In this document: positions 37,082 through 48,084 of the stretch, piece by piece
How the letters are laid out: each line of letters starts with the position of its first letter
How positions within the stretch are numbered: the first letter of the stretch is position 1
Source: Pardosa pseudoannulata
Lineage: Eukaryota > Arthropoda > Arachnida > Araneae > Lycosidae
Direction of reading: 5' to 3'
NCBI GenBank assembly: GCA_032207245.1
Contig: CM063505.1
Coordinates: 176,607,327 to 176,671,326 of the forward strand
DNA length: 64,000 bases
Notes under the pieces: generated by a model
What the model saw: the letters and a program-made list of their open reading frames with translations, nothing else
Told to the model about the DNA's origin: nothing
The model's database searches: none
Translations under genes and position numbers: made by a program

Positions 37082-37837
37082 ATTGACGATTGACTGATTG
37101 ATTCCAATTCAAAAAGATATAGCCGTAATGCAATTCTTAACTGTTTAAATTTATAATGCGTCCGATAAAAATTTTTCCTTCCTTGATGTATAATATATTT
37201 ATTATTTTGGGTGTAAAATTATTTTATAATGAAATAAAACTTCTAGAATAACAACAGTTACCTGAAATAACAGCGGAAGCTCGAATAAGAATTCCACAGG
37301 TATTCTTACTGTAATTTTAATACTGTTATTAATTAAAACATGTGTTACTTCCATTGTGGTATTTCATCGCAGAAAAAGATTTTTAATAAGTAACAGCATG
37401 CTTTCTCTGCATTGATTTTTATTAAATCTGATTACTTTCAAACCTGTGTCAGCTTAATTTTACAGTTTACAAGTTCCAAAATGCAGACATTTATAACTTT
37501 TGCAGCGTGTAACATTTACGAATATACAAGATTTATTCAAAATGAATCATCGATTTCAAAATTTCATACTTTTGAAAATAAACGACACAGAATGATAATC
37601 AATACAAGAATACAAAGAATAAATGTAGGAGTTTATATTGTATACAAAGATGTCGACCAGATCAACTCTTCGTAAAGCTATTTTCCGTAAGCCGTTTTAG
37701 GCCGTTTAGAGCGACCACAGTGATAATGGCGTCAGTACATTAGAAAGTTTTTGTGTGCTGTCATTTGCGCGGCGTGGATCTGTAGTCATTATTCAGCATG
37801 AATTTCGTATAAAGTAGCGAATTAATCCGCTGTGGAG
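37080..37837. other. No gene seen
   Basis: An 87-codon frame (+ 37412-37675) has no domain and AT-driven composition. Otherwise nothing. Confidence 0.4.
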
Positions 37838-38065
37838 ACTCCCCGTTGTTCAGAGCATAAGCCAAATCAGCTGATCGGAAATCCCAACTGTTGACGAGTT
37901 TACAATAGCGTGGCGTCGCAGAGTCTGGGATGTTGACAGCTGCATTGAATAAGTGTTACGCCCCTGATCGGTCATGTTAATGACTCCTCGAGAATTCCGG
38001 AATCGGGACAGCTAGCGAATGAGAATTCAACTAAAAAAACTAGCTGTAACTAAAGTGGAAAAAAG
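37838..38065 (-). repeat. Dispersed repeat B (copy 2)
   Basis: Reverse-complement match to 18715-18950, including AGCGTGGCGTCGCAGAGTCT and GCGAATGAGAATTCAACT. The two copies are about 19 kb apart in opposite orientation. Confidence 0.8.
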
Positions 38066-38606
38066 ACCATACGACTTAACTACCACTTTTTATTTACAAG
38101 ATATTTACATCAGCGGCAGCAAAACAACCTAGCCACTTCTCTCAAAATTGCTAAAAATTGTTTTTTGGGATTATTTAATATTATTTAGGCTCTTTTTGGA
38201 TTTTAAGACCAATTTATTTATTTTTAAAACATGTATTTTATTTTTTCCCACATTTTCTAAACTTTCGTACCCGATCATTATTACTAAACAAATAAAAATT
38301 TATAACATCAAAAATAAATCAATAAAAATTATTACTATAATTAAATATTATTATTTAGGCCTTTATCTGATTTTTAAAACAGTTTATTTATTTTAAAATT
38401 TATATTTTTATTTTTTTTTTCCAAAATTTTTAAAATTTTATTTTTACTCACTTTTAATCAAAATTTTCGGCTTATTTTGTACGGATGTCACTGGCCAAAA
38501 AATATTTATGTTTTACTATCCCTAAACTTCCTACTCTCTAGTTTTGTGTTATGAACTCACGAATCAACCCTTCTATCTCTTTGCTCTTTTATGTGTTTAT
38601 TTTTCG

Positions 38607-38800
38607 CTCGTTGTCATTTTTGTGCTTACTGATAGAAGCCTCTGGATTGAAGGGCTCGGCCCACAGGGTCCAGTTGCATCACCACCTTTGATGCCTTTGA
38701 TAGCCACTTCTAACCGCCGCTCTACTAGCCACATAGGAGCCACATAGGAAGAATTGACAACAGTACTCTCTGGGCCAAGCCCTCTAGTACTGAGTTTGCA
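38607..38800 (+). repeat. Dispersed repeats: block C, then repeat A (copy 2)
   Basis: 38607-38700 (CTCGTTGTCATTTTTGTGCT ... GGGTCCAGTT) has a diverged copy at 39243-39335. 38725-38800 matches 18485-18565. Inside, AAGGGCTCGGCCCA and TGGGCCAAGCCCTCTAG are approximate inverted copies, so the region could fold. Confidence 0.7.
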
Positions 38801-39242
38801 AGTATCATTCCAATTGCCATCATTTCAATAGTTTTACAACACTATGTAGTACCACCGCTCGGGGATACAGAGATTCCTAGTTTCTTTGCACTAATCTACC
38901 TCACAGCTAGATCGATCTCATTGAACCAAGTAACATGATGTAACACAGTTGGCCCCTTAAAGCCACCTTATGTAACCTGTATGATTTTATTTTCCTTTGG
39001 AGATATGTATAACTGCCATTATTACCCACAAATATATATGAACGAATTACTGATGATGTACAATCAAATATCAGAGATACTTTCTAACACGTTTGGCAGG
39101 AAGTGATATACCGTTTTGACATCAAACGTGTATCTAAAGTAAGTTATATCAAACATTTGTTTATATAGAAAACCTTTCACTTTTTTTTATATTTATGTAT
39201 TACTTATTGTTCTGTATCGTTTATTCATGAATATATTTATTT
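38801..39242. other. No gene seen
   Basis: No open frame or element boundary recognised between the two copies of block C. Confidence 0.45.
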
Positions 39243-39335
39243 TCCACTCATTGTCATTTTTATGCTTACTGTTAGAAATCTTTGGATTTAAAGGCTCGTC
39301 CCATAGAATCCAGTTTCACTATCACCTTTAAAGCT
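39243..39335 (+). repeat. Dispersed block C (copy 2)
   Basis: Diverged match to 38607-38700 in the same orientation, sharing TTGTCATTTTTRTGCTTACT and the CCAGTT...ATCACCTTT region. Confidence 0.65.
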
Positions 39336-39551
39336 TTTAATTTATGAATATATAGCAGTTTGAAATCTGGTCATCATTTTGAACTCTGTGTTTATTTAAA
39401 ATAATGATTCTGAAAACTGCAAAGAAAATACCTTACAACTTTTTTTTATGGATGGGGCTTGCCGGTTAATAGTTTTAAAAGTCCTATAAAGGTAGGTAGC
39501 ACAATGTTCATAATTTTGTTTGGCAATATTAATGTTCACAATCTATGGTTG

Positions 39552-39592
39552 CCACTGATTACTGTAATCGCGAGATATACAGTAATCAGTGG
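39552..39592. repeat. Perfect 15-bp inverted repeat (hairpin)
   Basis: CCACTGATTACTGTA (39552-39566) and its exact complement (39578-39592) flank an 11-nt loop. Isolated; could be a small foldback or chance. Confidence 0.85.
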
Positions 39593-39904
39593 TCAGCCTA
39601 CATAACTTATATTCAATTTTGTTGATTAAAAATGGAGAATGGGAAAGATAGCAAGAAAAGACTGCAAGTTTAAAATATATATATAAAAAGGGTCGGGAAT
39701 TTAAAAACAAAATCTTTTTTGGAACTACTGGTTTGTAGTGTTTCTAGTAGTATTGAAAGATTGAATGAACTGATATAAGGTTTTTCCGGAGTATTATTTA
39801 TTATACAATTCTATTCGTGTCTATTTATGTCGAGTAGAAATTGTTTAACTTAATTCTCATATCTTATTCTCTATTCATGTTTTGGGTGGGTCAGTACTAG
39901 TTTC

Positions 39905-40345
39905 TGAAGTTTCGGACTTCCTGTGGGTCACCATAACAGCGGGCTTGGCGATACTTTTTGCAACCCACCTCTAATCGTAATCCGTCGATCAAAGCTCCCT
40001 CATTTTTCCAAGTACCTTGACTCCTCGTTTCCCCCCGGGAGAGCGCGTTGCTGCCCCTCAGAGCAAGAACCTCGTGGCTGCAACCGGGCATTGACCATGA
40101 CAGCGAAATCCTTCTTCCAACGGTCGTTGGCCATTGTACCGCATCGCCGCCATGGGCTCACCGTTGCACAATCGAATAATCGACGAGGCGGCTTCCGTCC
40201 CGGCAGCGCCTCGGGCATGCCCGATGAGCGTGTCACGTGCGAAGCCTTGGCAATGGCACCCGTGACACGTTTTTGCGATCTTCACAATAGGCAGATCCTG
40301 GGAGAGAGAAAGTTAATTCATGCAACTGGGAAAGAGTGAAGGGGG
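39905..40345. other. GC-rich island of unknown origin
   Basis: About 440 bp is visibly well above 50% GC and rich in CpG, in flanks that are strongly AT-rich. Several frames stay open across it: + 39923-40339 (138 codons), - 39897-40091, - 40000-40236 and - 40058-40285. Open frames on both strands are expected from the composition, so this does not show coding. I recognise no protein or structural RNA. Possibilities are part of an LTR or retroelement leader, a captured host sequence, or horizontally acquired DNA. Confidence 0.5.
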
Positions 40346-41600
40346 TCAAGACGATTCGAGTTCATTGGACCACTTTTGATTTCGTTTTGTTTCGGTAAAC
40401 ACAGGAGATAAGTTCAAAAACGTAATTAAGAATTAGGAGTCTTTTTTATGTCTTAGTACTCAGATCTCTCTCTTTATTAATTGTAACCCTGGAACTCTAT
40501 ACTTATGTCTCGGAGACATTTTACAATAAAATTATAAACTTAAAAGCTGCAAATAACTTTAATATACAAAAAATCATTTTTAAACAACAAATAACATGTA
40601 TTGCTTGCTGTTCCTTTCTTTAACATAAGTTTTAAAGTCTGTCTCCCAAATGTAATAATAGAAGCAACGTTCGATAAAAGCAGGATTAGTATGTTAGGGT
40701 TAATGTCTTTTTCCGTACCTTGAAATCATGAACCTAGCTTACTTTACTCTTAATTTTTCACAACATCTAAAATTAATTTATTCTTTCTTTGTTTACTTGT
40801 TGAGAAAGGATTTTCTGCCATTAACAGATAATTCCAAGGTCCAGGCAGTCCATCAAGCCTACTATTCGTAAACTACCTTTATACTGCATTTCTGTAGGAA
40901 TAAAACGAAAACTGATGTTAGGACTCACATTAAAGTTCAGCTATCTAAAGTATTTTGTAAGATAAAATGACTCGCATTAAAGTTCAACTATCTGAAGTAT
41001 TTTGTAAGATAAAACGATCTCCAGTTGCTCTTTTTTTCTAAATTTTTAACTAGCTCGTAACTTTGTAAACAATCTTGACATCACTCTGCAGAAAGATGTT
41101 GAGAAAAGCATGGATAAAATATGATGTAGAGGGTTGAAAATACGTAGGGCTGGAATCTGTGACACCGCATAACAACAGTCAAAGGTTAAACTACTGGCAG
41201 CTACTACTTTAATTTCTCTCAATCAGTTAGTTCTCAACAACTTTTTGAGCTCACGGCGATCATAAAAACATAAAATCTCTCTAAAAATAGAATTGCCCTC
41301 AATAGATAATTCAGTATTGAAACAGGTAATATTTATACTTGAAGTACATAAGACAATAAATCAAAACGTGAACAGGTTATGAACCAACTGCATCAAAGAG
41401 ACCACATGAACAATTCTAGTATTAGAAGACAAAAGATAACTGTAAATGAGTCACTCTATCAATAACATGTCTCCAATTGACAACACCCTTGAAAGTACTA
41501 TGTCAGTACTGTTTAAAAATAATAGAACTAAACACGTTGTTTCTGTTTAAAAAAATAGGATCGTGTTCAAGAAATTGCGAAAAATAAACATTATACACTG
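40346..41600. other. No gene seen; one short tandem duplication
   Basis: ATTAAAGTTCARCTATCTRA recurs at 40929 and 40977, a two-copy 48-bp tandem repeat. Nothing else recognised. Confidence 0.5.
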
Positions 41601-41602
41601 AC

Positions 41603-42107
41603 AGTGGTGGCGGTATTATGCTTTGGGGGACGTTCTCTTGGGCATCTCTGGTACCCGTGGCTGTGGTAGAGCAGACCATGAATACTACAGGATATCTGAA
41701 CATCATTGCGGACCAGTTGCACCCTTACATGGCCTTTGTTTTTCCAGCTGGAAATGGAATGTTCCAACAGGACAACATCCCGTGTCACGAGGCTAAAATT
41801 GTATTGGAGTGGTTCGAGGAACATGATGCTGAATTCCAGTTAACGTCCTGGCCGTCTAACTCACCGGATCTCAGTCCGGTAGAACACATTTGGGATGTTA
41901 TGGGACGGCAGCTTAGAGTTCAAAGACCATCCATTCGCAATATCTCGGATTTGCATAACCGTTGCTGAAACATCTGGTACAATCTGTCCCCGGCCATCTA
42001 CCAAGGACTTGTGGCATCCATGCCAAACCGGATTGAAGCTGTGTTACGCGCCAAAGGTGGACCAACTCGTTATTGACAGGTGGTCATAATGTTTTGGCTC
42101 TTGAGAG
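41603..42107 (+). pseudogene. Tc1-like transposase, 5'-truncated, one nonsense codon
   Basis: The frame starts at SGGGIMLWGTFSW (usually GGGSVMVWGCFS in Tc1-like DD34E transposases). It goes on to FQQDNIPCHEAKIV, which carries the second catalytic Asp, and WPSNSPDLSPVEHIWDVMGR, where the Glu of SPVEHIWD is the third catalytic residue. A TGA at 41966-41968 replaces what is normally an Arg (CGA) in R-C-R-N-I-W-Y. The same frame then runs NIWYNLSPAIYQGLVASMPN to the natural stop at 42074-42076. A terminal-repeat-like CATAATGTTTTGGCTCTTGA follows (about 42086-42105). The N-terminal HTH, the first Asp and the 5' TIR are gone, so the copy cannot move. Confidence 0.92.
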
Positions 42108-43090
42108 TACCCAGATGTTGTTTATAAAGGCATAGACAAAGAAAAATTTCGTAGATAGTAAGAAGACACAGATTTTATGTTGTTGATAAAACTCTAATAC
42201 AAAGTAAGCTTGTCTCAAATCGCAGTGTATAACACTCATTAATGGAATTAATATATTTTTTAATTTGAGGAAAAGTTGCCGGTATCATATACGTGTGATT
42301 CAAAAAAATTTGGTGAATAATGGGTCGTCTGAAAACCAATAAGTCATAAGACTAACAACGGATTTACAAATTTCTGGAGAAAGTCTCAAAATAGTGCCAA
42401 CAATCTTGTGAAGCACTTTTTTGGGGGGGAGGGGGTATTTTTAATATTAAGGAAAATGCAAATAGGAAATTACTTTGATTTTGTCTTTTTGGGTAAAAGT
42501 ATATTATGTCATGGTTTTTTGCTTTTAATCTGTGAAGTTACTTTTGTTTTGATGGATTATGTTTGTCCGTTTGTATAACTAAGGACTGCATTAATCAGAT
42601 TATTTTTCTTAATAAATTGCATTTAAAAAAGCTGCTTCAGTTGTTTCTGTTAATTACCCTCTCACGGTCAGAAGTGAGAAGGGGGGGGGGAATTAACATT
42701 TAGTAAGGCACGTTATTTTGATTCTAAGCTTTAGTTTATGTAACGTTTATTTTTTGTCATGAGAGTAAGTATATATTTACTATGTTAGTGAGGAATAAAG
42801 TTGAAAGTAGATCAGACAGAAAATATTTTTGTGACTTAAAATTCCCTTATGTGTCTTGACCCTTTAATGGTTTAGTAAATATAGTCCATCCATGGAAGTA
42901 GCTTTCCCTGCTAATAACAGTCAATATGCGAAATGCATCGTATCCAACCATATGTCGATTCTTTTAGGTAATTTGCCTATATGGAAGAGTTAATCTCCCT
43001 TTGATTCTACTTTCTTACTCCTGCACGATTACTTGCATCATCACATCACATAAACAAATACTTTGAAGTCGAAGATATCATCTGAGATAA
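42108..43090. other. No gene seen
   Basis: AT-rich DNA with short G-runs at 42422 and 42682. No coding frame or defined repeat. Confidence 0.5.
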
Positions 43091-43390
43091 CTACACTGTC
43101 AGATCTCCGCGTTTGTTGAATTCTTTAGAGCAGAAATCACCAAACAATTTTCGGTAGATCGCTGTGTTATGATCAAGTTGGATAATCTTGAGTATTTTCT
43201 CTGTGCTAGGATTACGATAGATTATTAAAGAAATCACTTTAGCTTTAAAATCTGTATCTTCAAGGTTTGGAAATATATGGTCTCTTGTTCTTAAGGTTTC
43301 GAAAAATTTCGTCTCTTGTTCCTGGGCCAATATTGCCCAGGTTGGTACATAAGTGAAGGCAATGTTCAGCACTGCATATATGTGTTAAGT
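43091..43390 (-). other. Coding-like open frame of about 99 codons, unidentified
   Basis: A minus-strand frame opens after a TAA just above 43390 and ends at 43091. It reads LNIAFTYVPTWAILAQEQET, then RDHIFPNLEDTDFKAKVISL and KLFGDFCSKEFNKRGDLTV. Residue use is balanced (Asp, Glu, Pro, Trp) rather than AT-driven. There is no in-frame ATG near the start, so it would be a terminal exon or a truncated copy. I do not recognise the family. Either a host exon with upstream exons outside or a fragment of an element protein fits. Confidence 0.35.
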
Positions 43391-43813
43391 TTTCATTTTC
43401 ATCAAGCCCGAAAACTAATCTATGAACATTTGGACAACTGTATTCGAATAGTGGTTACTACCTACTCACGTAAAATTAAAAAACTTGTTATCGACTAAAG
43501 AGAGTACTACCCTTCTAGTTAAAGTCTCATAAAATATCTGTTGTTACATTTCTAATTTATTACTAAAGCTACTTCCTTTTTTTTCTTGTGTACAATTCAG
43601 TTTAATTTTCTGTCTCTTAAATTTAAATATACTTTATAGGATTTCATTAACATTAATTTTATCTTTACTAGAAATGTAAGCTTATAGATTTATAGGCAAT
43701 AAAAAGTTCTCATTTCTGTCTTTCTGCATCCCATAGTAGAGTTTATAAACAGTATGGTTGCTCATAAGTTTGATGAACACTTCATTGGAGAATGTGATAC
43801 CAGATACCAGAAT
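43391..43813. other. No gene seen
   Basis: AT-rich spacer between the open frame and the hAT element. Confidence 0.5.
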
Positions 43814-44995
43814 CAGGGCCCGATCAAGGCAAAGTTAGGCCCAGGGCCTAGTAGTCTTTCGCCTCCCCCCTACGCTCCTAAAAGGCAAAAAAATAGTTTA
43901 TTAAGGATACAAACAAATATTTTTGAAGAAAAGTCTATATTAATTTTTTAATGTTTACATACCTTTGTAGTACAGTAGAATGGCAAAAATCTGTATATCC
44001 TCAAGGATGTAAACTGTAACACTTGCAATTAGGTTTTTTATATAAAAAATAAAATAAAGTAGCATAGGTAAGATTAACAAATAATAGCTATTCGTAGATT
44101 TTAAGACAAAATTAATAAGAGATAAAGCCGAACGCTGTCCGATTGATTAGGGCGCTGATCGTCGGTACCGGAGTTCGTGGGTTCGAAGCCCACTATGGCA
44201 TGGATGTTCGTAGCCGTTCGGAATTGTCTTTAAGCAGTAGGTCCCGGTCTCATTCGTCCTCCTGTGTAAAACAGTAGACCGTAGTGTTCCAAACCAAATA
44301 AGAGATAAAAATAATAAAATAATAAAATTCTTAAGCAAATAACAATTATTTCTAAGTTTCAGAAATATAATAAAAAGTGCTAATATTTCTTTATAACTGG
44401 CTGAATTTTTTAACGTATTACTAATTTATATTATATAATATATAAAATGAATGCTTTTTTCCTTTAATATTTTGTAAATTGTTTTCTTGATGATTCATAT
44501 TATAAATGTTGAATGTAATAAACTGTTATTCCAGAATTATGTTCCTTTAATTAACTGCAAACCATAATAAATTTCTTCATGTATGCTATGAGCTATTTAT
44601 AAATAAATACTAAAAAGTTTAAACTGAACATTTGATTTATTTTGATAGTTTCTAATAAGAGAATAAAATCTGTATTTATATCTTTAGTATAACCTAAAAA
44701 GCAAACGATTTTTCTACTCAGAACCATGGAGTAAGTAATGAGCAAAAAAAGTGACTGGAGTGATGTAAATAAGTAAACTAGAGTGTGTTTTAGATACAAT
44801 TGTCAACATTTTAACTGTTTTTATTTAATTTCTGAATAAGGTTTCATGAAATATTACTTGAAGAATTAACAAAAAGAAATTTTCAAATTTTGTTGATTAA
44901 ATTATTTAAAATTTAATAATTAAGTTCCAAATTTTAGAGGGCTCCTTAAATTAGCGGGCCAGAGCCTAGTCGGCCCGTGCTTTAATCAGACACTG
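43814..44995. mobile_element. hAT-family non-autonomous element with 8-bp target duplication
   Basis: The left end is CAGGGCCCGATCAAGGCAAA and the right end, reverse strand, CAGTGTCTGATTAAAGCACG; further inside both carry GGGCC and CTAG blocks. The flanks ACCAGAAT (43806-43813) and ACCAGAAG (44996-45003) match at 7 of 8. No transposase frame. A SINE is inserted at 44123-44305, so the hAT insertion is the older event. Confidence 0.82.
44123..44305 (+). mobile_element. tRNA-headed SINE (reference copy), nested in hAT element
   Basis: The plus strand starts with a tRNA-like region (GTCCGATTGATTAGGGCGCT, A-box position). The TCGGTACCGGAGTTCGTGGG segment leads into a strong B box GGTTCGAAGCC, then CATGGATGTTCGTAGCCGTT, a GTCCCGGTCTCATTCG block and an A-rich tail (AGATAAAAATAATAAAATAA). 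This is the classic architecture of a pol III-transcribed SINE moved by LINE machinery. The minus open frame RTNETGTYCLKTIPNGYEHP is its antisense. Confidence 0.85.
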
Positions 44996-45810
44996 ACCAG
45001 AAGATACGATTAATTCAGCAGGCAAATTATTGCTCACCTCTGTAGGATTTGCAATTATTGCTCATTAAGTAATGATATTCCTTGCAAAAGTATATAATAC
45101 TAGCAGCATTCAAAAACGCAGCTGATACAAATAGATCAACTATGATAACCTGCTAAAACCGGCAGCATTACTAACTTTATGTAATACGTATGGGTTGTGC
45201 TATATCATATAAAATTCTTTTTAAAATATAAGGATTTCTTGCATTTTTTGCTCTATAATATACTTTTGTATAAGAACTAGGCTTCCTGTCCCGTGTGTAC
45301 AAATGAAGTACATTTGTTAAAATAATATTTGTACTTTATGTTTGAATTTTAGCGTTTGTACTTCAAAATGGGTGCAATTCAAAAGCATAGAGTTACAGTA
45401 GGAAGACTTAAAAGTCATTTACATAACTTTTATTGCATAGCTATTACTGTAGGAAGAGATAGGCTGGCTTCTAAAGAAGTCCTTATCAACGATTATGCCC
45501 CCTTTCTGTCATAGTACCACTGTAACCCAACGGTTCAAATAAGATGTGTTTGATCACCTGATGTATAGCTTTGAACCGGTTATAGGACAATAATGAGCAA
45601 ACAATTTTAAGTGAGCACAAAAAATCAAAAGTTAAAAAAATTAGCGTGTCATTATAATTTATTCTAAAACTTTAAAAATGAAATACAGTAAAGTCCCTTT
45701 TATATCGTACAATCTGTCACCGACCACGAACTTGTTTGATTGTGTTCGAATTATAGTTGCGCGTTTTGGACAAGGGAATGTGGTTCTGCATCCAACTATT
45801 GAACGCCTTC
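44996..45810. other. No gene seen
   Basis: AT-rich sequence; no frame, repeat or RNA gene supported. Confidence 0.45.
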
Positions 45811-45963
45811 AAAATGGCGGCTTTTGAGAAACCAGTGATATTTACTGTCTTCACAATCTTGGCTTCTGCTAAACCAATCCCCAAAATAAGTTCTTTTTTA
45901 AATGTTGAACGAGCCCAAATCTACTTCATTTATCGTAAAAGCCTCCCACGGCACTCATACTAG
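45811..45963 (+). pseudogene. Possible N-terminal HTH of a mariner-type transposase
   Basis: An ATG within CAAAATGGCGGCTTTTGAG starts a 50-codon frame (MAAFEKPVIFTVFTILASAK ... ISSFLNVERAQIYFIYRKSL). Its spacing resembles the paired-like HTH of mariner transposases, where an A-x-x-L-x-V-x-R-S-T-V-Y-x-x-x-K-R helix would sit over FLNVERAQIYFIYRK. A stop follows at once and no later domain is seen. Similarity is by eye only. Confidence 0.25.
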
Positions 45964-46134
45964 CCTCCTGATGATGTTTCTTCCACGTTATAAATAGGTT
46001 TTGCATAAACACGCAACTAGCGATCATTTTCGTTTTGAGGGAAAATCCCAAGTAATACAAATTTTAAACAAAAAGCTTCTAAACAATTAGATAAAACCTT
46101 AATTCACGAAGAAGTAAATGAATTGGTTCACATG

Positions 46135-46206
46135 ACAAAGTTATTACACGATGATTTGGTTGTGGAGTGCTACGGTCTACTTTTTGCAACACGAGGGCTA
46201 ATTTAT
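46135..46206 (-). mobile_element. SINE 3' fragment
   Basis: TGGAGTGCTACGGTCTACTT and CAACACGAGGGCTAAT match the distal end of the SINE in antisense. The tRNA head is absent. The 53-bp tandem array begins right after it. Confidence 0.65.
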
Positions 46207-46214
46207 TACACGAT

Positions 46215-46805
46215 GAAAATTGTTAAATATCAAAAGAAAAAGATATTCAGATCAAGAAATGGCATTCAGAGATATCGGGAAATATTGACCAACCTTGCTA
46301 AATATCAAAAAATGATATTCAGAGATATCGGGGATTATTGACCAACCTAACTAAATATTGAGAAATGATATTCAAAGTTATCGGGGAATATTGACCAACC
46401 TAGCTAAATATTAAGAAATGTTATTCAAAAGCATCGGAGAATATTGTCCAACCGTGCTAAATATCGAAAAATAATATTCAGAGATATCGGGAAATATTGA
46501 CAGACGTTGCTAAATATTAAGAAATGATATTCAAAGGTATCGGAGAATATTGACCAACCTAGCTAAATATTAAGAAATGATATTCAAAGGTATGAGACTG
46601 TTGACCAACCGTGCTAATATCAAAAAATGATATTCAGAAATATCGGGGAATATTGAACAACCTTGCTAAATATAAAAAAATGATATTCAGAGTTACCGGG
46701 GAATATTTACCAACCTTGTTAAATATCAAAAAATGATATTCAGAAATATCGGGGAATATTGAACAACCTTGCGAAAGATCAATAAATGATATTCAGAGAT
46801 ATTAT
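46215..46805. repeat. 53-bp tandem array, about 11 copies
   Basis: ATTGACCAACC-type landmarks fall at 46284, 46336, 46389, 46442, 46496 and 46549 and continue to about 46770: period 52-54 bp. Units share GCTAAATATTAAGAAATGAT, ATTCA and a TATCGGGGAATATT block. Short open frames across it reflect the period. Confidence 0.92.
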
Positions 46806-47346
46806 TTACGCGGAAGGGGATGCATTTGATGCAGACTGATAATCTAACTTTGATTTTGGTCAATATTTTTGTGCTCCTGGGTAAAACAGAATGTTTTAAA
46901 CAAATATTTTTTTTAATTTTAAAATTCTGTCGAGCTGCCAGACCATGCAATATTTACAAAGTATTTATTTATTCTGCTTCCTCTCACCTAAAGTTATTTA
47001 TAACAACACTTACAGGATTGGAATAGTATGGCCCTACATTTAAAAAAAATGCCTTTAGGTAAATTTAAGTATTTTAAAAGGATTTGAACCATAATTTATC
47101 CAAAAAAAAATATCACCTGTTAAGTGAACGACTTATTCATTGCCTACACTCTTTATCACTCTACTATCCTGAGCTGATTAAATAGCGATAAAAACGAGGA
47201 ATGATTTAAAGAATAATGACTCAAAATGTTCTACCTGAGTATTATCGTAGTACGATAAATAAAGCTAGGCACATTTAAATTTTATGATAATCTTATCTTT
47301 ACAATTTCTGTTTCATACTTTCATTCTATGTATCTGCATAAATGTA

Positions 47347-47348
<2 letters not shown>
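46806..47348. other. No gene seen
   Basis: AT-rich spacer; nothing recognised. Confidence 0.5.

Positions 47349-47425
<77 letters not shown>
47349..47425. repeat. Compound (TA)n-(TG)n microsatellite
   Basis: About 42 bp of TA passes directly into about 30 bp of TG. Confidence 0.95.
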
Positions 47426-47431
<6 letters not shown>

Positions 47432-48084
47432 CTTGTGAGTGCCTACATATTAAACTATTGAATCTATGAAATGAGTATTTTATGTGTGTAAATGATAATA
47501 GATTTTGAGTTTTAAAGGATACAGCCAGTCAAAGGAAAACTCTTGTACTAAGTTGTTCAATAAAAGATATTAAAAAGAAAAAACACGAAACTTTGATAAA
47601 CTTTTACTTAAGTAACGAGTAAAACTATTAATAAATATTTTTACATAAAGTATTTAAACTTCACACAATATTTAAACAACGTATTACATATTTAGATGGA
47701 TATAGAGAAAACAGTGTCAGAATAAAACTTGTTGAATATGCAAAATTCTCAATATTAGAAATCTTAAAAGATGATATAGTTACAGTTTATTAATACTTTG
47801 TTAGCTATTCTCTGTGTTTCAAAACGTATCCCAAATGTTCTGGCAATAGATCAAACGAAAATGTCCTGATTTATATTGACCGATTTTATTCTATTCTTCT
47901 CACAGAGCCCCTCTTGATTTACTTTTCTTAGAAATAGGAGGACATCTTATCTCAACTTCATACCATAAATGTTCTATAATGCTCAAATATGAGAACTTAT
48001 GTGGTATTTTATTGAATTTGGGGAAATAATGTAGTAGCCGCAAGTAAATAATGACTACAGAATGTTTCGAGTCATTATCCTGAT
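47426..48084. other. No gene seen
   Basis: AT-rich DNA before the 180-bp array; no feature supported. Confidence 0.5.

Noticed and set aside
36871..37107. CRISPR-like regular repeats across the window
   Set aside because: The regular arrays have no short-repeat/unique-spacer structure, and the setting is a eukaryotic genome; they are satellites and microsatellites.
39923..40339. 138-codon frame as a protein-coding gene
   Set aside because: High GC leaves several frames open on both strands at once and there is no recognised domain; kept only as a compositional anomaly.
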